Origin: an uncultured Alphaproteobacteria bacterium
GTDB taxonomy: Bacteria; Pseudomonadota; Alphaproteobacteria; HIMB59
Reading direction: 5' to 3'
DNA: 64,000 bases
Assembly (NCBI GenBank): GCA_902521795.1
Contig: CABYSX010000004.1
Location: 1 to 64,000 of the forward strand
Made by a program: the position numbers and the translations under genes
Shown: one piece after another, positions 1-9,594 of the stretch
Layout: each line of letters starts with the position of its first letter
How positions within the stretch are numbered: position 1 is the stretch's first letter
Notes under the pieces: model-generated
Databases searched by the model: none
Told to the model about the DNA's origin: nothing
What the model saw: the letters and a program-made list of their open reading frames with translations, nothing else

Positions 1-67
1 AATTTTGTTTTTTTTTATTTTTTTCTAAAAAATGTTTTAATTACAATAAATCTTTCTCATACAAATT

Positions 68-84
68 ATGTTATATCATAACAT
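68..84. promoter_or_regulatory. Putative Zur box (inverted repeat)
   Basis: The 17-bp sequence ATGTTATATCATAACAT is a perfect 7-bp inverted repeat with a 3-bp spacer. It differs at one position from the core of the proteobacterial Zur operator as I remember it (ATGTTATA-N-TATAACAT). It lies directly after the stop codon of the Fur/Zur-family gene at 84-458. It is therefore best placed to control a gene that starts left of the window on the minus strand, where a zinc transporter would be expected. That target is inferred, because positions 1-67 hold no reading frame. Confidence 0.55.
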
Positions 85-458
85 TAGCATTTCTTACATT
101 TTGAAATTATCTCAACACTAAAGTTATTAAGGTCAAAATTTTTTAGATCTAAAATGTTATAAGCTAAACTCATCTTATTTTTATTAATATTAATTTCTTC
201 GTACTCATTACAATTTTTGCACAAAACAATAGTAGAAACCTCATTTTCATTACGGGGTTCACTACTCACAATATATTTTTTTGAAACATTAAGTCTTAAA
301 ACGAGGTTTTGGTCCAATAAATTTCTAAGAGAACGATAAACTGTTGCAGGCTGTACTCTTTTAATTCTCAAAAACTTGTCTAAAACATCGTACGCAGACA
401 AAGGTCTTTTTCTGTTATTTTTTAATATCTTTAAAACTATACGGTCGTTGGTCAACAT
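84..458 (-). CDS. zur: Fur/Zur-family transcriptional regulator, histidine-free
   Basis: This 124-residue protein has the Fur fold in short form. A winged helix-turn-helix (about 10-60) contains the family motif PATVYRSLRNL (37-47), and a small dimerisation domain follows. Two cysteine pairs, C80/C83 and C121/C124, match the structural zinc site. The usual metal-sensing ligands are absent: the protein has no histidine, and the positions matching the sensing residues of known Zur proteins read L, S and V. A Zur-type operator abuts its stop codon, which favours Zur over Fur. The ATG at 458 is the only sensible start. Family assignment is firm; the exact metal, and whether it senses metal at all, are open. 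Confidence 0.8.
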   Translation of the reverse strand: MLTNDRIVLKILKNNRKRPLSAYDVLDKFLRIKRVQPATVYRSLRNLLDQNLVLRLNVSKKYIVSSEPRNENEVSTIVLCKNCNEYEEININKNKMSLAYNILDLKNFDLNNFSVEIISKCKKC

Positions 459-463
459 TTTAG

Positions 464-478
464 ATAAACTAAGTTTAT
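464..478. promoter_or_regulatory. Inverted repeat just upstream of the Zur-like gene
   Basis: ATAAACTAAGTTTAT is a 7-bp inverted repeat around a single base. It ends 5 nt upstream of the regulator start (ATG at 458-456, minus strand). It could be an operator for autoregulation, but it does not resemble the Zur-box-like site at 68-84, and AT-rich palindromes arise easily in this composition. The rest of 479-564 shows nothing recognisable. Confidence 0.2.
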
Positions 479-564
479 TTCATTAAAAACTGAAATATTT
501 AATAAATTAGCCTGAATTTGTTTAGTTATAGTTACTTAATGGAGTCTTTTACAGATTAAAAAGA

Positions 565-1896
565 TCAAGATTTTTTAGAAAAAGCTATGGCGTTTTTTTG
601 ATTAGTTTCAAGGTTTTTAACAGAAAAATCCTTAATTAACTCATGAAAAAGCTTATACCAATTAATTTCTGCTTTTAGGTGGATAAAAATAGAGCCCAGT
701 CCAACTGCGGCTCTGTCCATAAATACAAACTCTCTGGGTGGTTTAACTCCGCCATATTTTCTTAATTCTTTGTGAACTTCTCCGGCAATTTTAGCACCAT
801 ATATTCCGCTATCTGAGTCTTGTATTTTTCTAACTTCATTTTTTAAAATAGGGTCATATAGAAAAAGAGCCCATTTATTTAAAACATTCATAAGCTTGTC
901 ATCAATATCTTTAAATCCCCAGGCCTTATAAGCAAGTTTAATTTTTTCGTTATTTTTTTCTTTAAGGGCAAAATATAAATCAATCACACCTTTTACAAAT
1001 TTAGCTGGAAAAATTCTCACACAACCGTAATCAAACAAGTTTATGTTATTATCTTTGTTTACGGAGTAATTACCAAGGTGAGGGTCACCGTGGATAATTC
1101 CATATTTGTAAAATGGAAAATACCAAGCCATAAATAATTTTTTTGCAAGATCATTTCTCACTTTTTGAGAGGAATTTTTGTATTCGATAAGCTTTTTTCC
1201 ATCAAGATATTCCATAACTAATAATCTTTGGGTTGAATACTTTTTATGAACTTTAGGAATTTTTATAAATGTATTTTTTTTGTGCATGTACTCAAAAATC
1301 TTGAGGTGGCGATGCTCTAATTTATAATCTAATTCTTCTTTTAATCTTGCCTCAATTTCTTTATAAATTTCTCTTATTTGAATTGATTTATTGTAACTAG
1401 AATAAATTTTAAAAATTATTTTTAGTTGATTGAGGTCCGCAATTACTGCTGAGGACATATCTGGATATTGTAATTTGCAGGCAACAATTTCATTACCATT
1501 TAATTTAGCTTTATGAACTTGACCTAAGGAGGCTGCAAAACTTGCATCTTTGTCAAAGTCTGTAAAATTTTTCTCCCAATTTTCTCCTAACTCAGCTTTC
1601 ATTCTTCTTTTAACGAATACCCATGACATGGGAGGGGCATTAGATTGTAATTCTGCAAGTTTTCTTGCATATTCTTCTGGGAGTAAATCAGGAATAGTCG
1701 CGCTTAATTGTGCAACTTTCATTAAAGGGCCTTTTAGATTACCCAATATCTCAGTTATCTGAGCTGCATATTTTTGATCACTTAAATCAAAATTTAAATA
1801 CTTTTTTCCAGCAAACTTAGTCGCTAACGAAGTCATAGATGTAGTTACTTTGGAGTATCTTTTAACTCTGGAAACTAAATTGTTATCTTCTTTCAT
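565..1896 (-). CDS. ABC1/ADCK (UbiB-related) atypical kinase
   Basis: This 443-residue protein belongs to the ABC1/COQ8/UbiB atypical kinase family, which supports ubiquinone synthesis or lipid homeostasis. Visible motifs are a variant KxGQ region (KGPLMKVAQ, 55-63), the signature alanine-rich loop FAASLGQVHKA (120-130), the lysine in ACKLQYP (K141), the catalytic stretch HGDPHLGN (269-276) and a DFG-like DYG (289-291). It lacks the C-terminal membrane helices of UbiB proper, so it fits the shorter soluble ADCK-like group. It lies 6 nt downstream of the M3 peptidase gene in the same direction, a pairing I recall from other alphaproteobacteria. The substrate is unknown. Confidence 0.88.
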   Translation of the reverse strand: MKEDNNLVSRVKRYSKVTTSMTSLATKFAGKKYLNFDLSDQKYAAQITEILGNLKGPLMKVAQLSATIPDLLPEEYARKLAELQSNAPPMSWVFVKRRMKAELGENWEKNFTDFDKDASFAASLGQVHKAKLNGNEIVACKLQYPDMSSAVIADLNQLKIIFKIYSSYNKSIQIREIYKEIEARLKEELDYKLEHRHLKIFEYMHKKNTFIKIPKVHKKYSTQRLLVMEYLDGKKLIEYKNSSQKVRNDLAKKLFMAWYFPFYKYGIIHGDPHLGNYSVNKDNNINLFDYGCVRIFPAKFVKGVIDLYFALKEKNNEKIKLAYKAWGFKDIDDKLMNVLNKWALFLYDPILKNEVRKIQDSDSGIYGAKIAGEVHKELRKYGGVKPPREFVFMDRAAVGLGSIFIHLKAEINWYKLFHELIKDFSVKNLETNQKNAIAFSKKS

Positions 1897-1902
1897 TTTA
1901 TC

Positions 1903-3654
1903 TTAAATAGTCTTTTCAAATTCATCTATTAAACTACAAATCATTGAAAGTCCTTTTTGCCAACTATCTTTTTGTTTAAGGTCAACGTTAAAGGGTTTAA
2001 GTACTTCACTGTAGTGCTTTGAACCACCACTTTTTAAAAGATCAATATAACTTTCTTTAAAGTTTGGGAGTCCCTCATCATAAAGTTGGATTAATATATT
2101 AACTAAACAGTCTCCAAATGCATATGCATAGACATAAAAAGGGGTATGGATAAAATGAGGGATATAAGTCCAAAAATATTTATATCCATCAGTTAATTCG
2201 ATATTAGGACCCAGACTCTCAGATTGTGTTTTCATCCAGAAATCACAAAGTTGATCTGATGATAGCTCACCTTTTTTTCTTTCGTTATGAACTAATTTTT
2301 CAAATTCAAAAAATGATATCTGTCTAACAACTGTGTTAATCATATCTTCTATTTTTGAGGCTAATAGATATTTTCTTGCCTCTTGGTCACTGTCATCTAG
2401 AAGTGTTCGAAACGTCATCATTTCTCCAAAGACACTTGCAGTTTCAGCGAGTGTAAGGGGTGTGCTCGATAAAAGTAATCCTTGCTTTGCGGATAAATAT
2501 TGATGACATCCATGACCAAGCTCATGAGCTAAAGTCATTACATCTCTAGTTTTTCCATGAAAATTTGTCAAAATGTAAGGATGGATAGAGGGAATAGTAG
2601 ACGCAGCAAATGCGCCTGGTGATTTGCCTGATTTTAACTCTGCATCAATCCAACTATTTTTAAAAAATAATAATGCGATGTCTCTAAAACTCTCATCAAA
2701 GTTAGCATAAGAGCGAAGCACGATATCTTTAGCCTCTAACCAATTAATCTTTTTATTTGGTGAGTCAGGATATGGAGCGTTTCTATCCCAATAATTTAAT
2801 TTCTCTTGATTAAAAAGTTTTGCCTTAATTTTATAATATCGATGTGAAATATTCTTATAATTTGAGGTAACACTCTCTGTTAATGCGTCCACAACCTCAT
2901 TTTCAACATTATTTGCTAGATTTCTTGAGTCGATGGGGGAGTTATATTTTCTCCACTTATCATTAGTAATTTTATCTTTTGCTAGAGTGTTTGTTATAAA
3001 AGAAAAAGTTTTTACGTTTGATTTGAAAACATTCTCAATACTTACAGCAGCCTTTTTTCTCGTCGTTGAATTATGGTCAGATAATAGGTTTAACGCCTCA
3101 GAACTATTTAGCTCCTTATCATCTATTTTAAATTTTAAATCGTTAATTTGTTCTTCAAAAAATCTCACCCATGAAGAATTAGAGGTTAAATTTTTATCTA
3201 AGAAAATCATCTCACTTTTTTCATCAAGTTGATGTTGTTTATATCGGCGAATGTTTATTAACCAATTTTTGTATTTACCTGCACTTAATAAAAATTTTTC
3301 AAATTCCAAGTCATCTGTTGCATTTATTTCATTAGTAAAAAAAATTAAGCTAGATGATATTTCAGTGAGTTTTTCATTTATACCTTGGTAAAATTGAACA
3401 GTATCTTGATCGTTCATATTTGTTGCATAAATTAAAAAAGCATAGTTTCCGAGCTTGTCTCCGAGCTCATTACCATCTTCGTATTCTTTTATAATGCTCT
3501 CAAGTTTTTGACTTTGAATAATTAATTTTCCTTTATATTTATCGTTAAAGGAAATTGAAAATTTTTTAAATTTTTCTATATCTAGTTCTATTTGCTCATC
3601 TTTAATAGAAGAGTAAAAATCTCCTAAGTTCCAATTTGGTAATTTGTCAGCCAT
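1903..3654 (-). CDS. pepF: M3-family oligoendopeptidase (PepF-like)
   Basis: This 583-residue zinc metallopeptidase is of the M3B oligoendopeptidase F type and cleaves short peptides in the cytoplasm. The zinc motif HELGH is at 377-381, and the third ligand Glu is in LAETASVFGEMM (E404). There is no signal peptide. The length is usual for the family. The gene lies between DUF1244 (12 nt upstream) and the ABC1 kinase (6 nt downstream), so the three are probably one transcript. Likely role: recycling of peptides from protein turnover. Confidence 0.92.
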   Translation of the reverse strand: MADKLPNWNLGDFYSSIKDEQIELDIEKFKKFSISFNDKYKGKLIIQSQKLESIIKEYEDGNELGDKLGNYAFLIYATNMNDQDTVQFYQGINEKLTEISSSLIFFTNEINATDDLEFEKFLLSAGKYKNWLINIRRYKQHQLDEKSEMIFLDKNLTSNSSWVRFFEEQINDLKFKIDDKELNSSEALNLLSDHNSTTRKKAAVSIENVFKSNVKTFSFITNTLAKDKITNDKWRKYNSPIDSRNLANNVENEVVDALTESVTSNYKNISHRYYKIKAKLFNQEKLNYWDRNAPYPDSPNKKINWLEAKDIVLRSYANFDESFRDIALLFFKNSWIDAELKSGKSPGAFAASTIPSIHPYILTNFHGKTRDVMTLAHELGHGCHQYLSAKQGLLLSSTPLTLAETASVFGEMMTFRTLLDDSDQEARKYLLASKIEDMINTVVRQISFFEFEKLVHNERKKGELSSDQLCDFWMKTQSESLGPNIELTDGYKYFWTYIPHFIHTPFYVYAYAFGDCLVNILIQLYDEGLPNFKESYIDLLKSGGSKHYSEVLKPFNVDLKQKDSWQKGLSMICSLIDEFEKTI

Positions 3655-3666
3655 TTAATTTATTGT

Positions 3667-3960
3667 TTATTTTTTATTGAATTGTTCTTTTTGTTCTTTT
3701 GTTGCCTCTGCTTGATATTTTTCTTTCCACTCAGAATAAGACATTCCATAAATAATCTTTCTTGATTCTTCATAGTCTAGATCATAGTCTTCCTCTTTTG
3801 CATATTTTACATACCATTTTGATAGACAGTTTCTGCAAAATCCACTTAGATTCATTAAGTCTATGTTTTGCACATCGGTTCTCTCTCTTAAATGGTTAAT
3901 CAAATGATCAAGCACATTAGCTTTGATTTTGTATTCTTGCTCTTTAGATATTTTACTCAT
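3667..3960 (-). CDS. DUF1244 family protein
   Basis: This 97-residue protein matches the DUF1244 family, a small, largely helical conserved protein whose function I do not know. The recognisable core is LSGFCRNCLSKWYVKYAKE (about 58-76) followed by an acidic DYDLDYEESRKIIYGM segment. The CRNC pair could bind metal or undergo redox chemistry, but that is speculation. As in many alphaproteobacteria it lies head-to-head with pyk, 47 nt apart, so the two promoters share that short spacer. It probably leads the operon with the M3 peptidase and ABC1 kinase. Confidence 0.85.
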   Translation of the reverse strand: MSKISKEQEYKIKANVLDHLINHLRERTDVQNIDLMNLSGFCRNCLSKWYVKYAKEEDYDLDYEESRKIIYGMSYSEWKEKYQAEATKEQKEQFNKK

Positions 3961-4007
3961 GGTATTTTACTAATATCATGTTATTTATTAATTTCTAAAC
4001 AAATCAA

Positions 4008-5444
4008 ATGAAATTAAGAAATCGAAAAGCTAAAATTGTTGCTACTTTAGGACCTGCTTGTGAAACTGAAAAAGCAATCGAAGAATTGTTTTTATCAGGC
4101 GCAGATGTATTTCGTTTAAATTTTAGTCATGGTGATCATGAGGATCACAAAAAAAAAGTTAAAATCATTCGTAATTTAGAAAAAAAACATGACCGTTACA
4201 TTTGTATTTTAGGAGACCTTCAAGGCCCAAAATTCAGAGTTGGTAAATTTTTAAATGTTAAAGAACAATTAAAGAAAAACCAAATATTCACATTTGATCA
4301 AAATAAAAAAGATGGTGATAATTCTCGTGTTTACTTACCTCATAAAGAAATTTTTAAATCTATTTCTATTGGACAAAGGCTTTTAGTTAATGACGGTAAA
4401 GTAAGATTAAAAGTAAAATCAAAATCTTCATCTGCAATAAAGTGTGTTGTTACCGACGGTGGCGAAATTTCAAATAATAAAGGTTTAAATATACCAGATA
4501 CAAAACTTGATTTAAAAATTATTACACCAAAAGATAAAAAAGATCTTGAGCTTGCAATTAAGCTTGATGTTGATTGGATTGCTCTTTCATTTATTCAAAC
4601 TACTAAAGACTTAGTTACAGCAAAAAAACTTATTCCTGCAAAATTTAAAGTCATGGTTAAAGTAGAAAAACCATCTGCTATGGAAGAAATTGAGTCGATA
4701 ACTGAGAATTGTGATGGAATAATGGTAGCTAGAGGGGACTTAGGTGTGGAAACAAACCCTGAAGATGTTCCTATTCACCAAAGAACAATGGTTGCGGCTT
4801 GTAGAAAATTTGGAAAGCCATGTATTGTTGCAACTCAAATGCTAGAAAGTATGATTGACTCACCAACACCAACGCGAGCTGAAGCCTCTGATGTTGCAAC
4901 AGCTGTATTCCAAGGTGTCGATGCTGTCATGTTGTCTGCAGAGTCAGCAGCAGGTAATTATCCAAAAGAGTCAGTAGAAATGATGGATAAAATTATAAAG
5001 CGAGTTGAGAGTGATCCTAAATATTTAGCTAATATTCAAAACTACAATTTAAATGTAGTAAAGACATCTACTGAGGCTATTGCAACAGCTGCACTTGAAG
5101 TGGCAAATATAGCTGAATGCAATTGTATTGCTACCTTCTCTCAAACAGGAAGATCTGTTTTAAGAGTTGCGAGAATGAGACCTGATGTAACTTTAATAGG
5201 ATTGACAACTAACAGAAAAGTAGCTCGTCAAAATATCTTGACTTGGGGTACTTTTATGGACGTAGTTGATGAAATTTCATCATCTACAGAGATGGTAGAT
5301 CGTGCATGTAAAATAGCAAAAACAAGAAAAATATTGAAACATGGAGATAAAATAATCATCACCGCGGGTGTTCCTTTTGGAAAAGTTGGTACAACTAATA
5401 CTCTTAGAATAGCAAAAATAATTTCTGAGAGTAAATTAACTTAA
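4008..5444 (+). CDS. pyk: Pyruvate kinase
   Basis: Pyruvate kinase (478 residues) converts phosphoenolpyruvate and ADP to pyruvate and ATP, the last step of glycolysis. The N-terminal RKAKIVATLGPA, the substrate and metal segments VMVKVEKPSAMEEIE and DGIMVARGDLGVE, and the PTRAEASDVATAV signature are intact. The C-terminal allosteric domain is present and of normal length. The ATG at 4008 fits the family N terminus. The last 9 nt overlap the end of the convergent aminotransferase gene. No Shine-Dalgarno sequence is visible. Confidence 0.97.
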   Translation: MKLRNRKAKIVATLGPACETEKAIEELFLSGADVFRLNFSHGDHEDHKKKVKIIRNLEKKHDRYICILGDLQGPKFRVGKFLNVKEQLKKNQIFTFDQNKKDGDNSRVYLPHKEIFKSISIGQRLLVNDGKVRLKVKSKSSSAIKCVVTDGGEISNNKGLNIPDTKLDLKIITPKDKKDLELAIKLDVDWIALSFIQTTKDLVTAKKLIPAKFKVMVKVEKPSAMEEIESITENCDGIMVARGDLGVETNPEDVPIHQRTMVAACRKFGKPCIVATQMLESMIDSPTPTRAEASDVATAVFQGVDAVMLSAESAAGNYPKESVEMMDKIIKRVESDPKYLANIQNYNLNVVKTSTEAIATAALEVANIAECNCIATFSQTGRSVLRVARMRPDVTLIGLTTNRKVARQNILTWGTFMDVVDEISSSTEMVDRACKIAKTRKILKHGDKIIITAGVPFGKVGTTNTLRIAKIISESKLT

Positions 5445-6632
5445 TTTAGCACAAGCTTCTTTAATTCTCTGGCAAGCATCCTCTAATATTGAATCAGAGG
5501 TTGCATAAGAAATTCTAAAAAAACCTTCTAAACCAAAAGCCGAGCCCTGAACTCCAGCAACCCCAACCTCTTCAAGAAGATAATCCATAAAGTCGCCATC
5601 TTTGTAAAGTTTCTTACCTGACTGCGTTGTCTTTCCTAAAATTCCTTTACAAGAAGCAAAAACATAAAAAGCACCTTCAGGTGTTCTGCAAGATAATCCT
5701 GGTGTTTCATTTAAATGTTTAACCACTAAGTTGCGTCTCCTTAAAAATGACTCATTGTTTGATATGATAAAACTTTGATCTCCATTCAGTGCTTCCACTG
5801 ATGCCGCCATTGAAATGGATGCTGTTGAGGATACGTTTTGGGATTGCACTTTGTTCATAGCATTGATGAGATTTGTTGGACCTGCAGCATAACCCACTCT
5901 CCAACCCGTCATACAATAAGACTTAGATAATCCATTCATAGTTAAAGTTCTCTCTTTCAAAAAAGGACAAACCTCAGCTATTGTTTTAAATTCATTAGCG
6001 TCGTATACAATTTTTTCATAAATATCATCAGATAGAATAAAAACATTTTCATATTTCTTAAGAACATCACCTAGGGCTGTTAATTCCTCTTTAGAGTACA
6101 TAGATCCAGTGGGGTTGCTTGGACTATTAAGCATTAACCATTTTGTTTTGGGATTAATATGTTTTGCTAAATCTTCTGGTGTAATTTTAAAACCATTTTG
6201 CTCACCGCATTCAACTATCACAGGTTTTCCATCATTTAAAATAACAATATCTGGGTAACTCACCCAATAAGGTGCAGGGATAATAACTTCATCTCCACTA
6301 TTAATAGTCGCAGAAAAAGCGTTATAAATTATATGTTTACCCCCTACTCCGACTGTAATATTACCAAGTTCATAATCTAAATTATTATCTCTTTGAAATT
6401 TTTTTTGAATTGCAAGCTGTAAGTCTGGGGTACCTTTACCTGGTACATATTTTGTAAAACCATTATTAATTGCCTCAATAGCAGCGCTTTTTATATGATC
6501 TGGGGTATCAAAGTCAGGCTCTCCAGCTGCTAAAACAATTACATCTTTTCCTGCCCTTTTTAACTCCTGTGCCTTCATGTTTGTGGCTATTGTTAAAGAG
6601 GGTTTTATGTTATTTACTCTATTTGAAATCAT
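5436..6632 (-). CDS. aspC: Class I aminotransferase, aspartate type
   Basis: This 398-residue pyridoxal-phosphate enzyme belongs to the Ib aspartate aminotransferase subgroup common in alphaproteobacteria, moving amino groups between aspartate and 2-oxoglutarate. The cofactor lysine is in SKSYCMTGWRVGYA (near residue 235). The SNPTG motif and the C-terminal FRISYA segment with the carboxylate-binding Arg are present. It is divergent from uvrB (47 nt) and overlaps the end of pyk by 9 nt. Some members of this subgroup also use prephenate or aromatic acids, so strict substrate choice is not settled. Confidence 0.92.
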   Translation of the reverse strand: MISNRVNNIKPSLTIATNMKAQELKRAGKDVIVLAAGEPDFDTPDHIKSAAIEAINNGFTKYVPGKGTPDLQLAIQKKFQRDNNLDYELGNITVGVGGKHIIYNAFSATINSGDEVIIPAPYWVSYPDIVILNDGKPVIVECGEQNGFKITPEDLAKHINPKTKWLMLNSPSNPTGSMYSKEELTALGDVLKKYENVFILSDDIYEKIVYDANEFKTIAEVCPFLKERTLTMNGLSKSYCMTGWRVGYAAGPTNLINAMNKVQSQNVSSTASISMAASVEALNGDQSFIISNNESFLRRRNLVVKHLNETPGLSCRTPEGAFYVFASCKGILGKTTQSGKKLYKDGDFMDYLLEEVGVAGVQGSAFGLEGFFRISYATSDSILEDACQRIKEACAKLS

Positions 6633-6679
6633 TTTTTTTATTTAGTTATCTATAAACTTATTTATAAATTTCTACAAGC

Positions 6680-8662
6680 ATGGCATTTAAAATAGAAAGT
6701 GAAAATAAACCGAAGGGAGATCAGCCACAGGCGATCAAAAAATTAATTGAAGGTTTAAATAAGAGAAAACAAAGTCAAGTATTATTGGGTGTAACTGGCT
6801 CTGGGAAAACGTTTACAATTGCCAATGTAATTGAAAAATATAACAGACCTACATTAATTATGGCTCCCAATAAAACCCTAGCTGCTCAGCTTTATGAAGA
6901 ATTAAAAATTTTGTTTCCTAAAAATGCTGTTGAATATTTTGTGAGTTATTATGATTATTATCAACCAGAAGCATATGTTCCCCGATCGGATACCTTTATA
7001 GAAAAGGAGTCGTCTATTAATGAACAAATAGATCGGTTTAGGCACTCTGCCACAAGATCTTTAGTAGAAAGAGAAGATGTAATTATTGTAGCAAGTGTTT
7101 CATGTATTTACGGTATTGGGTCTGTAGACTCTTACTCAAAAATGACTCTTGAAATAAAAAAAGGACAAAACATTAATTTAATGGAGTTCTTGAGAGAATT
7201 AGTAGAATTACAATATAAGAGAAATAATATTGACTTTAGAAGAGGTATGTTTCGTGTAACTGGAGATCGTGTTGACATTTTTCCTGCACACTTAGAAGAT
7301 ATTGCTTGGAGAGTAAGTTTTTTTGGAGACGAAGTAGAGGAAATTAAAGAGTTTGATCCGTTGACAGGAGAATTTATTCGAAACTTTGAAGAAGTAAAAA
7401 TTTTTGCAAATAGTCACTATATCACTCCCAAGCCACGATTAGAGAATGCGATTAAAGAAATTAAGAAAGATTTAAAAATAAGACTAGAGGAATTTGATAA
7501 AGAAAAAAAATTATTAGAATTTCAAAGACTAAAAGAAAGAACTAATTTTGATTTAGAAATGATTCAAGCTACTGGAACTTGTTCTGGAATTGAAAATTAT
7601 TCTAGATATCTAAGTGGTAGGCAACCTGGCGAGGCACCTCCTACCTTATACGAGTTTATTCCAGAAAATGCTCTACTGATTATTGATGAGTCTCATGTAT
7701 CTGTTCCTCAAATAACAGGGATGTATAAAGGTGACAGATCAAGAAAAAAAACACTTTCTGATTATGGTTTCAGACTTCCGTCTGCATTAGATAACCGTCC
7801 TTTAACTTTTGAAGAGTGGAATATGATGCGACCTCCTACTATTTTTTTATCTGCAACACCAGGTCCTTGGGAGTTGAATGAAGTTGAAAACAAATATGTT
7901 GAGCAAATTATTCGACCAACTGGCTTAATTGACCCTGAGTGCGTGATCAAAACAACTGTTAACCAAGTGGAAGATTTGATGGGTGAAATACAAACCACTA
8001 TTAATAATAAAAATAGAGTGCTAATTACAACTCTTACTAAAAAAAATGCAGAGGATTTAACAAATTATTTAAAAGAACATAATTTAAAAGTTGAATATAT
8101 GCACTCTGATGTTGAAACAATTGACAGAATAAAACTTATTCGTTCTTTGAGAATAGGAGAAATTGACATTTTAGTTGGTATAAATTTACTACGAGAGGGT
8201 CTGGATATACCTGAATGTGGTTTGGTAGCTATCCTAGATGCTGATAAAGAAGGATACTTAAGGTCAAAAACAAGTTTAGTTCAGACCATAGGTCGAGCAG
8301 CAAGAAATGTTAATGGCAAAGTAATATTATACGCCGATATTATTACTAAAAGTATCAAAGCAGCTCTAGAGGAGACAGAATATAGAAAAACTAAACAGAT
8401 TGAATTTAATAAAAAAAATAGCATTACACCTCAATCTGTAAAAAGAAATATTGGTGAAATTATTGAAAGCATATACGAGAAAGATAGCTATACTGTTGGT
8501 ACATCTGAAATTGAGAAATTGAGTCCAAATAAGTTTGAGAAACATGTTCAAAAATTAGAGAAAAAGATGTTAACTGCGGCTGAAAATTTGGATTTTGAGA
8601 AAGCTGCAATGTTTAGAGATGAAATTAGAAAACTAAAAAAAGATCAAATGGGTATGAATTGA
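6680..8662 (+). CDS. uvrB: UvrABC excinuclease subunit B
   Basis: This 660-residue UvrB is the damage-verifying helicase-like subunit of nucleotide excision repair. Walker A GVTGSGKT is near residues 38-45. The beta-hairpin region (about 90-115, rich in Tyr) that inserts between the strands, the DESH box (IIDESH), the C-terminal helicase motifs (QTIGRAARN) and the terminal UVR domain that docks UvrC (about 620-655) are all visible. uvrC lies about 12 kb away in this window; uvrA is not seen. The stop codon overlaps the TTG start of the next gene by 4 nt. Confidence 0.98.
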   Translation: MAFKIESENKPKGDQPQAIKKLIEGLNKRKQSQVLLGVTGSGKTFTIANVIEKYNRPTLIMAPNKTLAAQLYEELKILFPKNAVEYFVSYYDYYQPEAYVPRSDTFIEKESSINEQIDRFRHSATRSLVEREDVIIVASVSCIYGIGSVDSYSKMTLEIKKGQNINLMEFLRELVELQYKRNNIDFRRGMFRVTGDRVDIFPAHLEDIAWRVSFFGDEVEEIKEFDPLTGEFIRNFEEVKIFANSHYITPKPRLENAIKEIKKDLKIRLEEFDKEKKLLEFQRLKERTNFDLEMIQATGTCSGIENYSRYLSGRQPGEAPPTLYEFIPENALLIIDESHVSVPQITGMYKGDRSRKKTLSDYGFRLPSALDNRPLTFEEWNMMRPPTIFLSATPGPWELNEVENKYVEQIIRPTGLIDPECVIKTTVNQVEDLMGEIQTTINNKNRVLITTLTKKNAEDLTNYLKEHNLKVEYMHSDVETIDRIKLIRSLRIGEIDILVGINLLREGLDIPECGLVAILDADKEGYLRSKTSLVQTIGRAARNVNGKVILYADIITKSIKAALEETEYRKTKQIEFNKKNSITPQSVKRNIGEIIESIYEKDSYTVGTSEIEKLSPNKFEKHVQKLEKKMLTAAENLDFEKAAMFRDEIRKLKKDQMGMN

Positions 8663-9585
8663 TTGAAAGTTTTATAGGAGTATTAATAAGTCTTATTGTT
8701 TTAATATGGTCATGTGATCTAGCTATTAAAAATTCAATAATTGTCTCACAAATATATAAAATCAGACCTATCCTAGTAGGTATATTTATTATTGCTATTG
8801 GCACCTCTCTCCCTGAGTTTGCAGCAACATTTCAAGCATTAAAATTAAATTCTGTTGGAATAGTTGCAGGTAATCTTGTAGGTAGCAACATAGCAAATAT
8901 ATTGTTAGTAGGTGGTATTATGCTTTACCCTATTATCAAGCTAGTAACTGAGGAAAGAGACAAAAGTACTTTTTTATTTTTCTTAATTTTTTCAATTACT
9001 TTTTTTATTTTTATTATTTTTAACTTTAATCTTGGATATCTATCTGGATTTTTTCTCTTTGGAATACTCTGTGTTTTTATTTTTTTTGAAGTAAGGAAAC
9101 CTATTGATGATGTCTCTACAAAAGTTGATGTAAAAAATTTATCAACTTACATTATTTTTTTAAAAATATTATTAGCCTTTATTGCTTTATTTTATAGTTC
9201 TAAATACTTCATCGTATATGCGAAAAACTTAACTAGTATATTTGGAGTAGCCGAAACAACTATTGGGATAACAATAGTTGCTTTTGGGACATCATTACCT
9301 GAGGTAATTGCTACAATTCTTTCAATTGTCAAAAAACAAAATAATTTGGCAATTGGAAATATTTTGGGCTCAAACATTGCTAACATCTTTGGAATAACGA
9401 TTATTGCCATACTTATTAATGGAAGTATAAATTTTTATGAATTACTTGGTTATGTAGATAAATGGTTATTTCTGGCTACATCATTATTATTTTTTGTCAT
9501 AATTTCTCTAAAAATAGCTGGTAAATTAATTTCTCTGAGCTTGATATTAGCCTATATAATCTATTTTACGTTCTTATATTTATAA
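8659..9585 (+). CDS. CaCA-family sodium/calcium exchanger (YrbG-like)
   Basis: This 308-residue membrane protein has about ten predicted helices arranged as two inverted CaCA repeats. Each repeat carries the alpha motif: [11 protein letters not shown] with NLVGSNIAN in the first, [11 protein letters not shown] with NILGSNIAN in the second. The acidic and Asn residues that coordinate the ion are therefore present in both halves. It should be an inner-membrane cation/sodium antiporter of the YrbG type, with calcium as the likely but unproven substrate. The TTG start at 8659 overlaps the uvrB TGA (TTGA), suggesting coupled translation. AsmA follows after 9 nt. Confidence 0.9.
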   Translation: MIESFIGVLISLIVLIWSCDLAIKNSIIVSQIYKIRPILVGIFIIAIGTSLPEFAATFQALKLNSVGIVAGNLVGSNIANILLVGGIMLYPIIKLVTEERDKSTFLFFLIFSITFFIFIIFNFNLGYLSGFFLFGILCVFIFFEVRKPIDDVSTKVDVKNLSTYIIFLKILLAFIALFYSSKYFIVYAKNLTSIFGVAETTIGITIVAFGTSLPEVIATILSIVKKQNNLAIGNILGSNIANIFGITIIAILINGSINFYELLGYVDKWLFLATSLLFFVIISLKIAGKLISLSLILAYIIYFTFLYL

Positions 9586-9594
9586 AAGAAATAA

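Noticed and set aside
1..67. Possible start of a minus-strand gene at the left edge
   Set aside because: Every reading of these bases hits a stop within a few codons, so no coding start can be supported.
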